From Casuarius casuarius (taxonomy: Eukaryota > Chordata > Aves > Casuariiformes > Casuariidae), in assembly GCA_003342895.1 (NCBI GenBank), contig PTFA01000017.1, positions 1,176,016 through 1,240,015 of the forward strand: a DNA stretch of 64,000 nt, read 5' to 3'. This document shows, one piece after another, positions 50,531-63,494 of this stretch (positions within the stretch are counted from its first letter, which is position 1; each line of letters begins with the position of its first letter). The notes beneath the pieces were generated by a model. That model ran no database searches. It saw only the letters and a program-made list of their open reading frames with translations, and had not been told where the DNA came from. Both the position numbers and the translations under genes were made by a program.

Positions 50531-52164
50531 AGGTATGAGAATTGCTGCCCTGCTACAAGTGTGCTGAAAGTAAACTATCTCTAGCATGGAAGCCATTGAC
50601 AAATGTCAGGATGGGACTGTGCCTATGCTAAAAGCAGAGCCAAGTTATATTAATTTATACATATCCCCCAGTAATACAATTTACAGAGCGCAGAAGCTTT
50701 TGCGTCTATCTGCATCTGTTTATATGGACTTATGCTTAGTTTTGTGCCACTGTGCTCTCTCTCTCAGTCAGGTATGTCTTGAAAGAGCCATTTATCCATC
50801 TGAGTGACTCAAGGAGACACAAGGAAAGAAAGAAGTTCAAATATACACATTATGGTGCAGGATGAGTAATAGAATATAGTTTATGCTTCATTTGTCAGTC
50901 ACATTTCTGGAAATCCTGTGTGCCCCAGAAATTTATACATGAATCCAGATGCAGTAGGTGGAGCTTCATTTTACATGCCAGCAGCTGGCATCGCAAGGAT
51001 TTAGTGTAGGATTTGGTGTAAATACCATCACAGAGAAGTGTCAGGTAAGCTCTTTTGTTTTACTAATAAATGCTCACCTTTTGCTCAAAGTGATTTCATT
51101 GAATTGCCATCAGTAAGGAACTAAAGCTAACCCCAAGGGTAATGATTCAATATGTTTTATAAAACAATATGTGAAACCTAAAATAATAATATTAGACAAT
51201 AGACTCTGCTCCTGCAAAATGCATGAAACAAGCATTACTCCTCAAATAATACTTTCCCATCTCTGCATGAAACCCAATACTCTTGTTCATCTATCTCATC
51301 TGGGCAAGGTGTTTCCTACTCTTAGGCTCTGTTATGCAGATTTACTATGGAATTGGGGCAGTTTTCTTCTGAGTTCCTCTTCCACAGAAGCATTTTCTGT
51401 GGCCTTATATGGCCTGCCATCGGCCCTCAGGGTTGCAAGAATATTAATCACATTTTGTAAAGGAAATTAGAATTATGCCACATTTGTAGCAAAGGAAAAA
51501 AAAAAGAAAATAGAGACATCAGACTGAATGTGAAAAGAGCTCCAGCATGTCAAATGAAAACACTTCTTTCTGCAAGACACTCAAGAGAAAATACCTCCTA
51601 CAAATCTACAGGCTTCCTATCAGGGAATGATTTAATCTTGGGCAGCTTGTGAAACCCGCAAACCCAGGAAGCTATTACGCATATGTATGTTTCATATTTT
51701 CCAATCCTTCCGTCTTTCTTGTTTAAGTGTCACCTTCAAAGAAAACATCTATGGCTGGATATAAAAATATGGAGAGCAAAAGTTGATGTCCAAAGGAGCA
51801 AAGAACTTTTTTTACACAAGTGTCCTTAGTAATTAGAAGCAGAGCATGAGGTACACACATTGTATGAAAAGTATATACATAATTGGTCTCTAAACTGACT
51901 GTTTTCCAAACATATTTATGAGACACCAGTAAAGCCCTCTCCAACATCTGGTTTGATATATTCTCACTGTGAGTGATAGTTACTGTTAGTAGTTTTCACT
52001 ACAGCTAGGGTGGTAGTTTAAAGTTTTACAACTTTAGGGAATTGGGGAAAGACAAGCTTTTAAACATTGTTTAAAAAAGGTACATTAAATAAATTTCAGT
52101 ATGGTGTTGAGACGTAAGAGCATTTTTGCCTCCTGTACAACTTCGCTTTCATGCAGCAAAATGG
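50531..52164. other. Unique sequence, no gene recognised
   Basis: No repeat identified. The longest frame is a chance 99 codons (51171-51470, plus). Confidence 0.5.
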
Positions 52165-52330
52165 CCTAGCAAAGAGAGAGCAATAGCCGGGGACCCACAG
52201 TGTTCAGATTTCTCCTCCTAGCTCTGCTGTTGGCCAGCTGAGAAAATCACTTTCTCCTACTGAACAAGCGTCGTAATGTCATTTAGCCATCACCTAAAAT
52301 GATCTGAGGTAAATGCATACATAACGGCTA
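52165..52330 (+). mobile_element. MIR-like SINE, old
   Basis: GGGGACCCACAGTGTTCAG, CTCCTAGCTCTGCTGTTGGC, then GAGAAAATCACTTTCTCCTA and CATCACCTAAAATGATC follow the MIR-type order 'GACTCC...GGCTCTGCCACTGACC...GCAAGTCACTT...CATCTGTAAAATG'. Confidence 0.4.
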
Positions 52331-54629
52331 AGTATAATTACATGGAGAAGAACTGACATATTCAAAAGTCTCCGAAGACGAGTAGCCTGCCCTGTTTTTT
52401 CCCTGGACAGTATCAAACTTTCTGTATAAGTGGAAGACTTATATCAAAACTGTGAACATTGCAATACAACCTGGATTTGGATTAGTATGTTTTACCACAA
52501 GCAATTTATCAATAATTCAAGCATTCTAATGAAGTGCTGCAAATTTCTTTTCCTGAAAGATGATGTCAACAGTTGACAGTATGTGGGGTGGGAGAGAGGT
52601 AGAGAGGGGATCTCTATCACTAACAGTACAAGAGGAGGACCAGAAGATTTTATACTTGGGTAGATGCATTTTCATAACAGTAAAATTTCATGAGTTACTG
52701 GCAGTTCACCTCTTCCAATTCAATTCCCAGACCACAGCTTATTCATGCCTTGCTTGCAGTAATTCTCTTGGATTTACATAAACTTGTGACTATTGTTATC
52801 TGAGTTTTAGAGTCTGCTATTCTGTTACTTGGGGACAATTTTAGCCACAGTTTTGTACTGCAGTGGTTTAGCTGATTTAAAATATAGCCAGTTTCAGATG
52901 AATATCCACAATTTCTCCCTACTTAGGTTCTCAAATCCCTTGCCCTGCATATATCTTCTGTATCAACAGTTCAATTTGGCTGCACTTAGTAGACAATTAT
53001 GTTTTTCCCATTAGTCAGCTATGGACATACCAATTTGCCAGTGTCAAGTTCTCATGAATCTAATTTATAAACATGAAGGCACATTCACATAATCTGTAAC
53101 TTTTCCGAAAATCTACCTATCCAGATGCAGTTATTACCATGGTTTGCAGGCAGCTATCCAAGTAAGAAAATAAAGCAAAGAAACATTTAGCACACATTTT
53201 GCCTCTCTATTCCATAATTTCCTGTGCATCTTCTTGCTACACATCCAGTTACCCAAATGAAGAAATTCTATGCATAGCTCACATAGATTTCAAATGATGA
53301 ATAATTTTCCTGATTAAGGCAATGTTGTATTTCTTCTTAGAGTAAACAAGAGTGAAAAAAGTATTGGCCTGGAACACTTGATGCAATCTATCTAAAGCCA
53401 TTACTGCAAAAAGTCCGATAGCTTAAGATAAGCTATTTTTAATGTCCTCCTTCAAATATTTTTCTTTTGCTGTAGGTATCATTTTTTTCCAGGAGGTATG
53501 TCACTTAAACCAAATCTGCTTCCTTTCCTCCTTCAAAGAGGACGATGCTTTTGAATGTCATTTCTATTATAACACAAATCATTGCTGTTGACCTGAATGT
53601 TTCAAGGACATATTTGGTAGATTGTGCTGACATCTCTTTGATCCTCTCATCAACTCTGATACCAGTTTCCTAATCATAAGCTCTTTTCCTCTTGAGTGCT
53701 GTTGACTATGATTTCTCAGATAGAATTGAAGGGACTTTGCATTCATTTATGAGTTTTGTGAGCAAGGGTCATAAACAGATGTAAATGAGCTGTAGCATTG
53801 AGCTGCCTTCATACAATACAGAATAAGGTGTAAGTAATCCTGTCAAAGAAGAGTTATGCCAACTGCGACTCAAAGTTCAAGGAGATGATCATTCTATGAA
53901 AATATATTTGGCTTTAAGACTCCATATTCAAAAACAAAGGAAGACTCTAGCTTAAACAGTTGCATAAGAGCCACAATATGGTATCTGTCCCAAAGAATCC
54001 AATCCAACTTTTATGTTAACCAGCCAAATATTCTTCTCATTCCACAGTATGGGCAAGCAGGTTTTGCAGTAATGAAGTCTGTGGAACAGCAAATGTTTTT
54101 TCTCTTTCGCGCAGCTCCTAATGCAAGATAGGTGGATATGCTCATCCACCAGAGTAAATCCTCCTTGTAAAATATGATGCTAGATAAGCTGCTTAATTTT
54201 AAACATCCAAAACTCAAAAACACTGGCTTCAGTGTGTACATTTTCCTCACACCGTGAGGCATTGTCACTGAAGAATACCTTTAAGACAGGAGTAGCACAA
54301 ATGTCTTGAAGTTTACATGACACAAGTAAAAGATCATGCAGGACATTCTGTTCTACCTTTGGGCTCCTAAATGGGAAATGATGGAAAAAGCCCTGGGTGT
54401 ATGAAGTGACCACAGAATAAATATGAGTCACCAAGGTAAAGCAACCAACAGAGAACCAAATCCAGCCTTGGGGTGTAACATGCAAGGCATTTCCTGTAGA
54501 TGCAGGAAAGTATTGAGATTGCTCTAAAAAGGCATAGGTCTTCCCTAGAGGTCAGATTCAGACCAGTCCAGTTCAAGAAAGATTCATGGAGATCTAGTAT
54601 GTGCAGCAATTGACTGCAGGAATGTTCAT
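52331..54629. other. Unique AT-rich sequence
   Basis: No gene recognised. Overlapping minus-strand frames of 65-101 codons (53952-54485) have no shared frame or domain. Confidence 0.45.
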
Positions 54630-54960
54630 GGATATAGAAAGACATATGATAGGAGAACCCGACTTATTTATCTCAGCAAAGTGAAGGTGGAGAGGGGATG
54701 TAATTGCTGTTTATAAATATATATGGGAGAGGAGAGAGGGGAAACTGCAGAAATACAAAAAAATTAAGCCTGAGAATAATATTGGTGTATTGGCACAATA
54801 ACAAATGGCTGTAAATTAGAAAAAGAATTCTAGTGACAAAGGTACTGGAACAACCTTCCAGTAATAGCAAAAAAGCTACTTCTGGTTTTAAATGTAGCTT
54901 CTGAAGTGCAAAAAGGGTTAAAATAACATGGTACTCTGCAACAGCAAAAGACCCCGGGGA
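54630..54960 (+). mobile_element. Old CR1/L3-like LINE fragment, 3' region
   Basis: The ordered blocks are TATAGAAAGACATATGATAG, GGTGGAGAGGGGATGTAATT (54687-54706) with GCTGTTTATAAATATAT, GGCACAATAACAAATGGCTG TAAATT, CTGGAACAACCTTCCAGTAA and GTTTTAAATGTAGCTTCTGA. They match the 3' coding end of an L3/CR1 element (RGDVIAVYKY and ...FWNSLP equivalents). It underlies a 115-codon minus-strand frame. Confidence 0.65.
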
Positions 54961-56844
54961 ATCTCTTCCAATTCTGTGTCCCTCATGGCTGCCCCTCAGT
55001 TCCAGAACAACTCTAGACAAGCAGCTACATAAAGGCTGAAATAACTCATGAAGTACTAGATGAGATATATCAGTAGCATCTTAATTTCCTCCTAAGCCAG
55101 TAGCAGTTCCATTCCTAGCACAAACAGATTTTTATTTCTGGCTGCAAGTGTTTCAGCTAGCTAGGTAGCTACTAACTACCTTTAACTGCCAGCAGCAGCT
55201 CAGTTTAGCCAGAGGGAGAGAATGAGCATAAATACTTGCAGCTACTGATTCCAGCCTCTTCCCACCACCCTGCTTTGGAGAAGATGAGCAGCTGCCAACA
55301 GAAAGGGGTGAACAGATGGACATAAGCCAAAAGAAGGTTACACTTCCAAAATGCTTGAGAAGTACAATTGTATAAAGATACATTCAAGTGACATGTTAAC
55401 TGACTTATCCTCACCACTAGGACATGCAGTGACATAAATCCCATAACCAATACCATAAGCAAACTGTAAGGGTCAACTGGTTTTCCTTCCTCATCAACTA
55501 ACACAATGGGAGCATAATTTCAGAACCTTTCAGCATATTTGTGTTCCAGCTTGCAGCACTGATAACAGCACAGACCCTGCCATTAGTTAATCAAGCTGAG
55601 CAAGAAATAAAGAACTTTTTCTATTCCATGCTCAGTTCTCTTATAAACTACAGTTAAGTTTCCAAGCATTCTGTTTAAGGATATACTAACAAATGGTGAG
55701 CTAATGTGGCAGACATGCTGCATCCACTCTTTTTCTCCTCTTATCTGGCAGCATTTTTTATAGGTAGTCATTTTTTGACTGCCGTTCTGTCTAACAGCTA
55801 TGTTCTTCACACAGTGCACCATGGCTGATTCCATTGTCAAGCTACATTTAGTCTGGTCATATATCATGTGTGGTTTAACCGTAGGTTTATTGACGCGAAC
55901 CATAGTCATTATCTCTTATTTTCCTTGAATGCATATCATCTCACACAGAGCTCTACTATTATTCCCTGATATGAGCATATCTTAGCAGGGTCATTTTAAA
56001 GACTAATTCAAAATATCACATATTTCCCCTAATGGCACAAGACTGATCTACAATTTTGTGGGAAAGTTATTTGCACTGTTATATAGCATGGTTAATAGCT
56101 AAGATCCATAAAGTCTGTGATCAAGTCATTCCATCGCATTTTCTATCTGGCTGCTTTTCATTGATAGTTTTCTTTTTCACCATATATGCCTTTTTGCATT
56201 AAATATCTATTCATTTCTAGTGAGTTAATTCACCCTATCTCTATTGTTACAGCTACTGGTTGATCTTTCTCTTGTTTGATACAAGGTGATGTAATTTTTC
56301 CAACCAGCAAATCACCCTCTTATTTCCATAAATGCAAAATTTTTAATTATGTATTTACTGTAACATTATATTAAAGTAAATAAATGAGATTTGACAAGAT
56401 GGAGATGACAGTCATAAGCCATGCCATCTGGGAACAGTAGGATTTGTTTACAGGTTCATTTCTCACTCCAAATCCTACAGTGTCTTAGCAAGGAAAGATC
56501 TGCTAAGGAGCAGTGCCATCAGCTAAAACGTCGTATTCCGTTGTGTGGTCAACAGAATTGGATGGGTTGCTGTGTTTAAAAAACTGCAGTCAATTTACAA
56601 AATTTCAGAAAGCCCAGAGTTGCAATTGCCACAACGTGCATTGTGTCTGTATCCTTATGAAGAGACAGCAATGTAAAATGATGAGTGGCATAATAAAATA
56701 CCTTTTGTTTCACAAATCAAAACTCTTGAAAAACTCAAAACTGGTTGCAGCTTTGCAATAGAAAAGAGCTCAGGTTTGATTTCAGTTTATAAGCATCCTT
56801 TTAAAGGAAGAAGAAGATGATGTACCACAAGCAGGAAGACCATG
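54961..56844. other. Unique sequence, no gene recognised
   Basis: Minus-strand frames of 99 and 108 codons (55504-55205, 55909-55583) have no recognisable domains. Confidence 0.45.
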
Positions 56845-57100
56845 TGAAAGAATGTAGAGCGAACCAGGACACACGAGATATGGGATCAGCTCCTGGCTCA
56901 GGAACACATTCCTGTGAGACACTGGGCAAATCATTTGACTTCTCTACATACAACAGAGAAATAATGTTTCCTGGGGTGCAGCTTTTTAAAGCAGGTATTT
57001 TCTCTTCTTGTGTACACCAAGCCTAGCAATCAGGGGCTATGACTTTGGCTGAGGCATCTACACACTCCTGGAATATAGAATAGAGATAGTATTTATGTGG
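56845..57100 (+). mobile_element. MIR-like SINE with 3' tail, old
   Basis: CAGGACACACGAGATATGGG, AGCTCCTGGCTCAGGAACAC, ATTCCTGTGAGACACTGGGC, AAATCATTTGACTTCTCTAC form the MIR-type core (CTGTGTGACCTTGGGCAAATCACTT). The tail then reads TGTGTACACCAAGCCTAGCA, ATCAGGGGCTATGACTTTGG and CTGAGGCATCTAC, matching the GTACAGCACCTAGCACAATGGGG-type end seen in bird and reptile SINEs. Confidence 0.55.
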
Positions 57101-58209
57101 AAATTGCTTTGAAAGGAAATATAATCCTAATAGCTTTACTCCTGTCATTCCACTCTTTCCTGAACTATACCACAGCTCTGAAGTTCTAGCTACAAGGAAA
57201 TAAATAAAGTCCTTTCGAGAGTCTTTGCAAAACCTCTCATTTAGTTGTTTAATTTAGTAATTTATATAATGCTTGTGATCTTGGCAGTCGGGTGCTTTGC
57301 ACGAAAGTAAAAATTTGACATTACATAAGCCACCCACAACAGGTAACAGAAGTTAAATTACTGCTGTTGATGCTATTGAAAACCTTGACAGTCAAATTAA
57401 CTAGAATTAAAAAAAAAAAACGAAAACCAAATCCATCAAAAGCTAAGCAAAACACATCAGATTTGCATTATATTCTCCAGGCCACAAAGCTCAAGGACTG
57501 GCTGGATCTGAACGCCAGATTGGAAACTCCTGCTGCTGCAAAAAGCTCTGCTCCAATCCTGTGATGCTCGCACCAAGGAACAAACAGGCTGGCAGAAGTC
57601 CCTTACTGCCAGACAGCAGAGGTAAAGGATACAGGGCAAGAAATCATCTCTGGGAAACCTGGCTCTCAGGCCACAGAGACATTTTTTCTTGGTCTTTACT
57701 TTTGAACAGTAAAAGCATTTTCCTTCTCCACAACGTGAAAATAATATTGCTACGGCCCATTTCAGGAAAGAAAGAGGTTCAGTGCCCCCAAGAAAACGGA
57801 GAAAAATAACGCAGAGCCACGAGCCTGCTCTAAGCTGAGCTATTTTTCCCCCTCCTCATATGTAAGACACACACACTCCCTTACTCAGTTGCATATGGAC
57901 TAGGTGGCTCTACAGCTCCTGAATGCTGGTTTTATGTAATTAGAAAAACCTCTGAGATGTAAGGGATTTTCAGCTTACTTGTGTGCATGGAGAACAGTAT
58001 GTTAATTGATTTAAGTAAGCTTGTGTTCAGGACTCTACAGGAAAATAAAATCTTGTTTTGAGAGGCAATATTGTCCTATGAATTAACACTGGGACTAGAA
58101 GCAATTCATTCAACAGACTGTTACTCAAATTCTACATGTACCTGGCCCACATTGCCAAAATCAGGAGCTCCAACAAGATGTAACCTCCCTCGCCCATATC
58201 ATCTAGGTA
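57101..58209. other. Unique non-coding sequence
   Basis: No gene recognised. It includes an A-rich run near 57409-57420. Confidence 0.5.
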
Positions 58210-58322
58210 GGTGGCCTGATCTTCAGAGGTGCTGAGCACCTGCAACTTGCACTGACTTTCACATCTAAAAATCAAATTCAGTGGGAGGTGTGAAAGAATA
58301 TTGCCTCTGAAAATCAAGTCAT
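58210..58322. repeat. Palindromic MITE-like interspersed repeat, old
   Basis: GCCTGATCTTCAGAGGTGCT then GAGCACCTGCAACTTGCACT, core TGACTTTCACATC, then TTCAGTGGGAGGTGTGAAAG and GCCTCTGAAAATCAAGTC. The two ends are inverted (CCTGATCTTCAGAGG against CCTCTGAAAATCAAG). This is the best preserved example of the TTTTCAGAGGTGCTGAGCACC family in the window. Confidence 0.6.
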
Positions 58323-58369
58323 TTGAGAAAGAAGGTAGCTATTTAATGCTCTTATTTTAGGTTCTGGCC

Positions 58370-58465
58370 ATTTATGCTTCGGTTTTCCCATTTGTGAGAC
58401 CATAACAGTTTTATCAACTTCATACTGACGTTGTGATTGTTACTTAGGAAAGCTAAAAAAATGCT
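58370..58465 (+). mobile_element. MIR-like SINE 3' fragment, old
   Basis: GCTTCGGTTTTCCCATTTGT, GAGACCATAACAGTTTTATC and CATACTGACGTTGTGATTGT resemble 'GCCTCAGTTTCCCCATCTGTAAAATGG...ATAACAG...GTTGTGAGG' (observed pieces only quoted in full). Confidence 0.4.
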
Positions 58466-59159
58466 GGATATTAATTTCTCGTTACTTCTGCAAAGAACAT
58501 GTTTCTGACAGCAGCTGACTTTGGAAGGTACAAAGTGAGTTTGGCTTCACGGGCTGCTTTGAGTGCAGAGATTCCCAGCCTGCAAGCCAGATATTAACGT
58601 CAACTGGCAGAATGGCACTGCAGTCCGAGGATTTTGCAGATCTACCATAGCTGAAGAGATGGCTCTGAAACATTAAAGTTCCTGTGTGCACTAAACCAAT
58701 ATAACACATCCAGTGATTGCAGTAGTCCACAGGTCCAACAGTAAATCTATAAATAATTCTGTCTTTAAGTTTAGGAGTACAGCCTGTGTGACAGAGTTAG
58801 GGCTGATATGTAACAATAACATGAATTCTGAGATCTAACCACTTTTGTGAGTATGGTAGAGTAGTAGTATCATATCATGATAGAATATAAGTAAAAGAAA
58901 GTGTGTTGTTAGAAATTATATGTTTCATTAGACCAATTTGATAAAGCTGGAAACAACAGAGAAGTGACTGGATGCACAAGCCCCTGTTCAGGCTAAAATA
59001 AAAGCAGCAGCCTGGAAAGCTAAAATTAACTTGATTACGTTGATCAGATAGACTATCCAAAACAAAAATTAGCAACTACCTGTGCAGCAGAGGTGGTATG
59101 CCAGCAAGAGGAGAGACGATAAGCTTGTTAAGTCCCATGGAAAAGAAAGAATAAGTAAA
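58466..59159. other. Unique non-coding sequence
   Basis: No gene or repeat recognised. Confidence 0.5.
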
Positions 59160-61430
59160 TTCATCAATCTTGGAGCTTGGAGAGGTTGGCTTGGTGGTGG
59201 GGACTGGGGGGTTAAATGAAAACAAGCCACAAAACAATCTCTTAGTATTTGGGTGAGAGCTGCTTTTCAGTACCTGACCTCATATTTTGGAGATGTTTCA
59301 AAAGCCATGTAAGCAGGGCCAAAAATCTCAGCACCAGTGTGATTGATTTGAAAGACTTTTCTCGCATTGGAAAATGGGTGTTTCTGTCCGTTATTGACTG
59401 TATCTTTCCATTATTGACTGTGTGAGTTCATTCTTGTGCATCACAGTTGTTTAGCCTTAGCTATTGTTTCCGGGAGGGCACATGGCACAGTGGATGGGTT
59501 GCAGCAATGTCTTGTAAAGGCTCCAAGGATAATTGCTATTGTGAAAGGATGTGTTGGCAATCTCTATGCTTGCTGTTTAAATAGAGGCTCAATCTATTTG
59601 GTATATATTAGTCCATGAGGATTTGTTTCTGGGGCTGAAATTAGTGAGACTAGGCTATTTGAAAGGAAAGACTTCTGGTTCTGACAAAGTTTTTTCAATG
59701 TAGCATCTGCTAAATTGTTAACGATTTTTTATATAGTTCCCAGGTTAGGCTGCTAACAATGATGGTTGATGGTATTTTAGAGCCTGTTGATTCAAGAATG
59801 ACATCTATCTCCCCCAAAGAGTGCACTTGTTGGATAAAGGACCTCTAAAAATTATTAAAGTGATCTCCATGAGTGATCTCTCCAAAGCAAGTGAGGTGGG
59901 CGCTGAAAACCTGACTCTTTTGAGTAGAAGCTGATTTTCTTGAGGGAAGAATATTTATCTGTGAATGTCTTATATACCATGGTTAGTAACATGTAGCTTG
60001 ATATTGACCAGGCTGTCTAAGAGGATGCTAGTGTGAGGATATTCAAGAGAGTTTGATGGAGGGATGATTGTTATTGAATTTATGATAAGAATCTTTGAGG
60101 AAATTAAAAGTCTCAGTTTAAGTGATAAAGCCATCATTCAGGTATTTAAAGTAGAGCATAGGCTCAGTGATATCATAATTTAGAAACTCTTTTTACTTTC
60201 CTTTTCCTATTCCTTTTCATTTTGTCTGTTTCTTCTTTTTACTTTTTTTTTTTTGAGGTAGCTCGTGATAAGGTCACGATATTATAGGACTGTCTTTATA
60301 CTCACACTGAGCCTATTGTCAGAAAAAATGTATTGAAATGAAGCTATTCTGGAAGAGAATGAACTAGATGATTTTTGTCTGAGATGAGGTGGAGCACAGA
60401 ACGTTGATATTCACCCTGAGGGCATACTGAGGACAGACTGTGAAGCTATCAGAGAGTGGAGGTTGGTGGATAGGCTGGGGACATTCATGGTGGGCACAAT
60501 GGTATTATAATGGGGAGGTAGTCATGTTCAGTAATTGTTTCATGGTGGAGAAAATGTGTTGTTTTCCCCATAGTGGTGAGTCTTTCTTGAGTTCATTTTA
60601 TATATATATATATTTTTATATATATATATATATTTATATATTTATATATTTATATATATATAGTGTCATATATTTGCACATCTGCATTATTTATGATTTA
60701 GGATAGACTTTCTTTTTGAGACAGAAAGAACTCATAATGATGCCTGGTTTTGTTAATTACTTCTCTCTTGATTCTTACCCTGAAGTGGTCAATATAATGG
60801 TCCAAGATGGGCTTTTGTCCTGAGACGTCAATACCAATACTCTTCCTTGTCTTCTTCCTGAAGTTGCAATAGGAAGAGCAGTACAGGAATTAACTTCTGG
60901 CTGGTTGTGGAAGAATCGTCAAAGAAAGAGTCAGCAAAACGTATCTTTGAATTCCCCATTTACACATATGTCATCTTTTTTTTCCTCTAAGGAGACATTT
61001 GGGCTTTTGGAGCAGATAGTTCACCTTAGGTTAGCAGATTTTCAGTGACTGAAGATCTTTGAGTGGGTTTTTATCAGGTAGGGACTGCGGTAGCTGTCAT
61101 TACATTATTTGGTTCTTGTGTTAAATGCCTGTCATGGTTATTTTGAAAGTGTTTTAGAGGCTGTTGGAAAATGTTTGGTGATACTTCAGAGCATTTTATT
61201 TCAGTCTGATTCCTATTTCAGCTGATCGTTATGGAATGGTTAGATGAAGGAAATTATTTCCCAGTTTTTCTAGCATTCTTGTACATAACTTCTACAGTGT
61301 GTTTGGAACTATGAATTGTTGTCAAATGGTTATTGATGGTTAAGTCCTCTAGAAGATTACAATGTTCCTTGAATAAGCTTAGAATTTAGAGGTTGTTTCT
61401 GGAGCTAACAATTTATCAGCTCTCGCTGTG
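59160..61430 (+). other. G+T-rich, strand-skewed block of about 2.2 kb
   Basis: By eye, G exceeds C and T exceeds A on the plus strand in nearly every line, with no long ORF. The block includes a T12 run (60243-60254) and the TA microsatellite. It could be a decayed minus-strand A+C-rich mobile element or a region transcribed on the plus strand. I cannot name a family. Confidence 0.4.
60596..60663 (+). repeat. (TA)n-rich microsatellite
   Basis: About 68 bp of TA dinucleotides interrupted by T tracts (TATTTTTATA, TATTTATATATTTATATATT). Confidence 0.95.
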
Positions 61431-62856
61431 CTAGCACACCGATTCCGTTCTGCAGACACCAGCTCCCTTTTCTTTCTGATAATCTAACTGATTAACATAA
61501 TGAAATTAAGCTCAGAGTAATTGCTCTCTACTTTCATTTAGCTTTGAAGGTTGCAGCTTCCATTTCAGACCTGCACAAGCCCTTGTGTTCCCGAAAGCTA
61601 TCTACTTTTTCCAACCATATTAATTGGTCTAACAAAAAAATTTACCTCTCCGTACAAACCCTGCCTTGCTTACAGCTCTAAACCACCACAGCTACTGTTT
61701 GAAGCACAATGGCATATTTCCAGGTTCTCAGCTGTGGCAGGCGGGGAGGCCAGAGGTCAAAAGGATTATAACCAATTTAAGATATCTTAATCTCCATTAA
61801 ACAGTGGTGAGTCACTGAAGAATGCCCAGGGCAGATCAACAGGTCTTGCAAGGGCACAAGCTGGTAGAGGGAGGCTCTACAGAAGAACTCAAAGGGAGCT
61901 GGTCCTTCCAGGTCCCCATGCAGGGGATGGAGAGGCACCTTATAAATGGGCATGATTTAGTTTGGTTTAAATAAGATCTATTTTACCAGTGGTAATTTTG
62001 CCCTGAAAAATAATACTTGAAGGAGACCGCCCAGTCATTGTATTATTCACTACCCTTGCCCTCAGAGGGAACAGCACTGCAGAGTGGGAGCTGCCATCAG
62101 ACCCACTGGAGAGCCCGCAGATAATAGCCAGGAACTGCCAGCTGGGAACTACAGCATGGGTCATGTCTGCCTGGGGGGAAATGCATGCTTCTTGTCTGAG
62201 TCAGGGAATGGCTGAGAGCTAGGAGGAAGAGGAGGAGAAAGCTGTTTGCAAGACTGGAGAACTCAGGGATGCTTTTCATACATCGGCTATGATAATGCCT
62301 ATAGAGGGGGCATTTAAAAGTGACAATGGTTCTAGAGTTTAAAAAGATTTTAAAGTGGAACTGATTTTTCATCCATCAGGGAAACATCCAGAGTCCTGTT
62401 AGCAGAGAGAAAATGAAACATTAGTGCTCTGGCAGTACCTTAAGTTTTGATGTTCCATAGCACAAGCAGACTTAACTGTTGGGCAAAAATTTTCTGAAAC
62501 CCTCAAGGGTAGATTTGTTTCCAACTGCATAATCTTCTTTTTAATTTCCTTAGACTACTTGATAACTAGCTACTCCTAGACAAACAAGTTAGAGAAGCTG
62601 GCCTATTGTTAAATCTTGCTGTCCACAGAATCTATAGATACTTGAAAGAAATGAGAATTTAATATCCTCAGAATGGTTAGCAAATAAAATGAGAAAAAAC
62701 ATTGTTTCAAATTGAATCCTTAACCGATAAATCCGTCATGGGTAGGTATAAGAAAGCATCCTTTATTCTGCCTACGGCTATCATAGAAGCAAATGATTTT
62801 TGTGTCGTCCAAGCTTTGTTTTTAAAAAAGTAATAAAGAAATAAATGGTGCAGGAT
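61431..62856. other. Unique non-coding sequence
   Basis: No gene or repeat recognised; frames stay below 92 codons. Confidence 0.5.
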
Positions 62857-62866
62857 GGGGGGGGGG
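62857..62866 (+). repeat. G10 homopolymer
   Basis: A run of ten G within CAGGAT-G10-AGAA. Confidence 0.9.
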
Positions 62867-63049
62867 AGAATTTGTGCATCTTTTCTTTTTCAAGCTCTCT
62901 GATGAATCATAGTCACACATGTCTGAGTAATCAATTTCACTAGTACATTTCCCAAGCTCCCCAGCTGTAACTACGACAACGCTGTTAGAGATTGAAAATG
63001 TCTTTAAAAAAAGAAAAGAACTTAATTCCCCCAGCTCTTTCAGACCCTG

Positions 63050-63066
63050 TTAAGTGTAATTAAGTG
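63050..63066 (+). promoter_or_regulatory. Paired NK2-type homeodomain motifs (TTAAGTG x2)
   Basis: TTAAGTG occurs at 63050-63056 and again at 63060-63066, exactly ten bases apart, so both would face the same side of the helix. The flank continues TTTTAATCACGG. NK2-class homeodomain proteins prefer TYAAGTG. There is no direct evidence that this is a working site. Confidence 0.3.
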
Positions 63067-63494
63067 CCTTTTAATCACGGTAGCAGTGGATAACCTTTTA
63101 GCACTGTGGTGACCCCTGCAAAGTGAAGATGAGGCCGCAAGGGCAAGAAATGAATTCTTTCTCCCTCCTACTGCTACACAATAATCCTATAATTAGGGAA
63201 CACTATCAAAGACTGTATGTTAAGGTGGAATTAAACATGGTACTCCAGCATCCATATAAACACATGTATATGTATCTGTGTGTGTATAATTAGATACATA
63301 GCATGTTTACGTGCACAGAAGAGTTAAATAATTCTGCTGGTAGAGGATACCTTGATGCTGGCACATCCTCATTTTGGAGTGCTTGACTTTATTGTTGTGC
63401 TGCTTTTATCTTTCTTATGTAATACAAGGGACACCAGTATGTTCCAGCAAGTCTGCGTGCCAGACCACAGCCCTGAGCAACAGGTGATGTGAGA

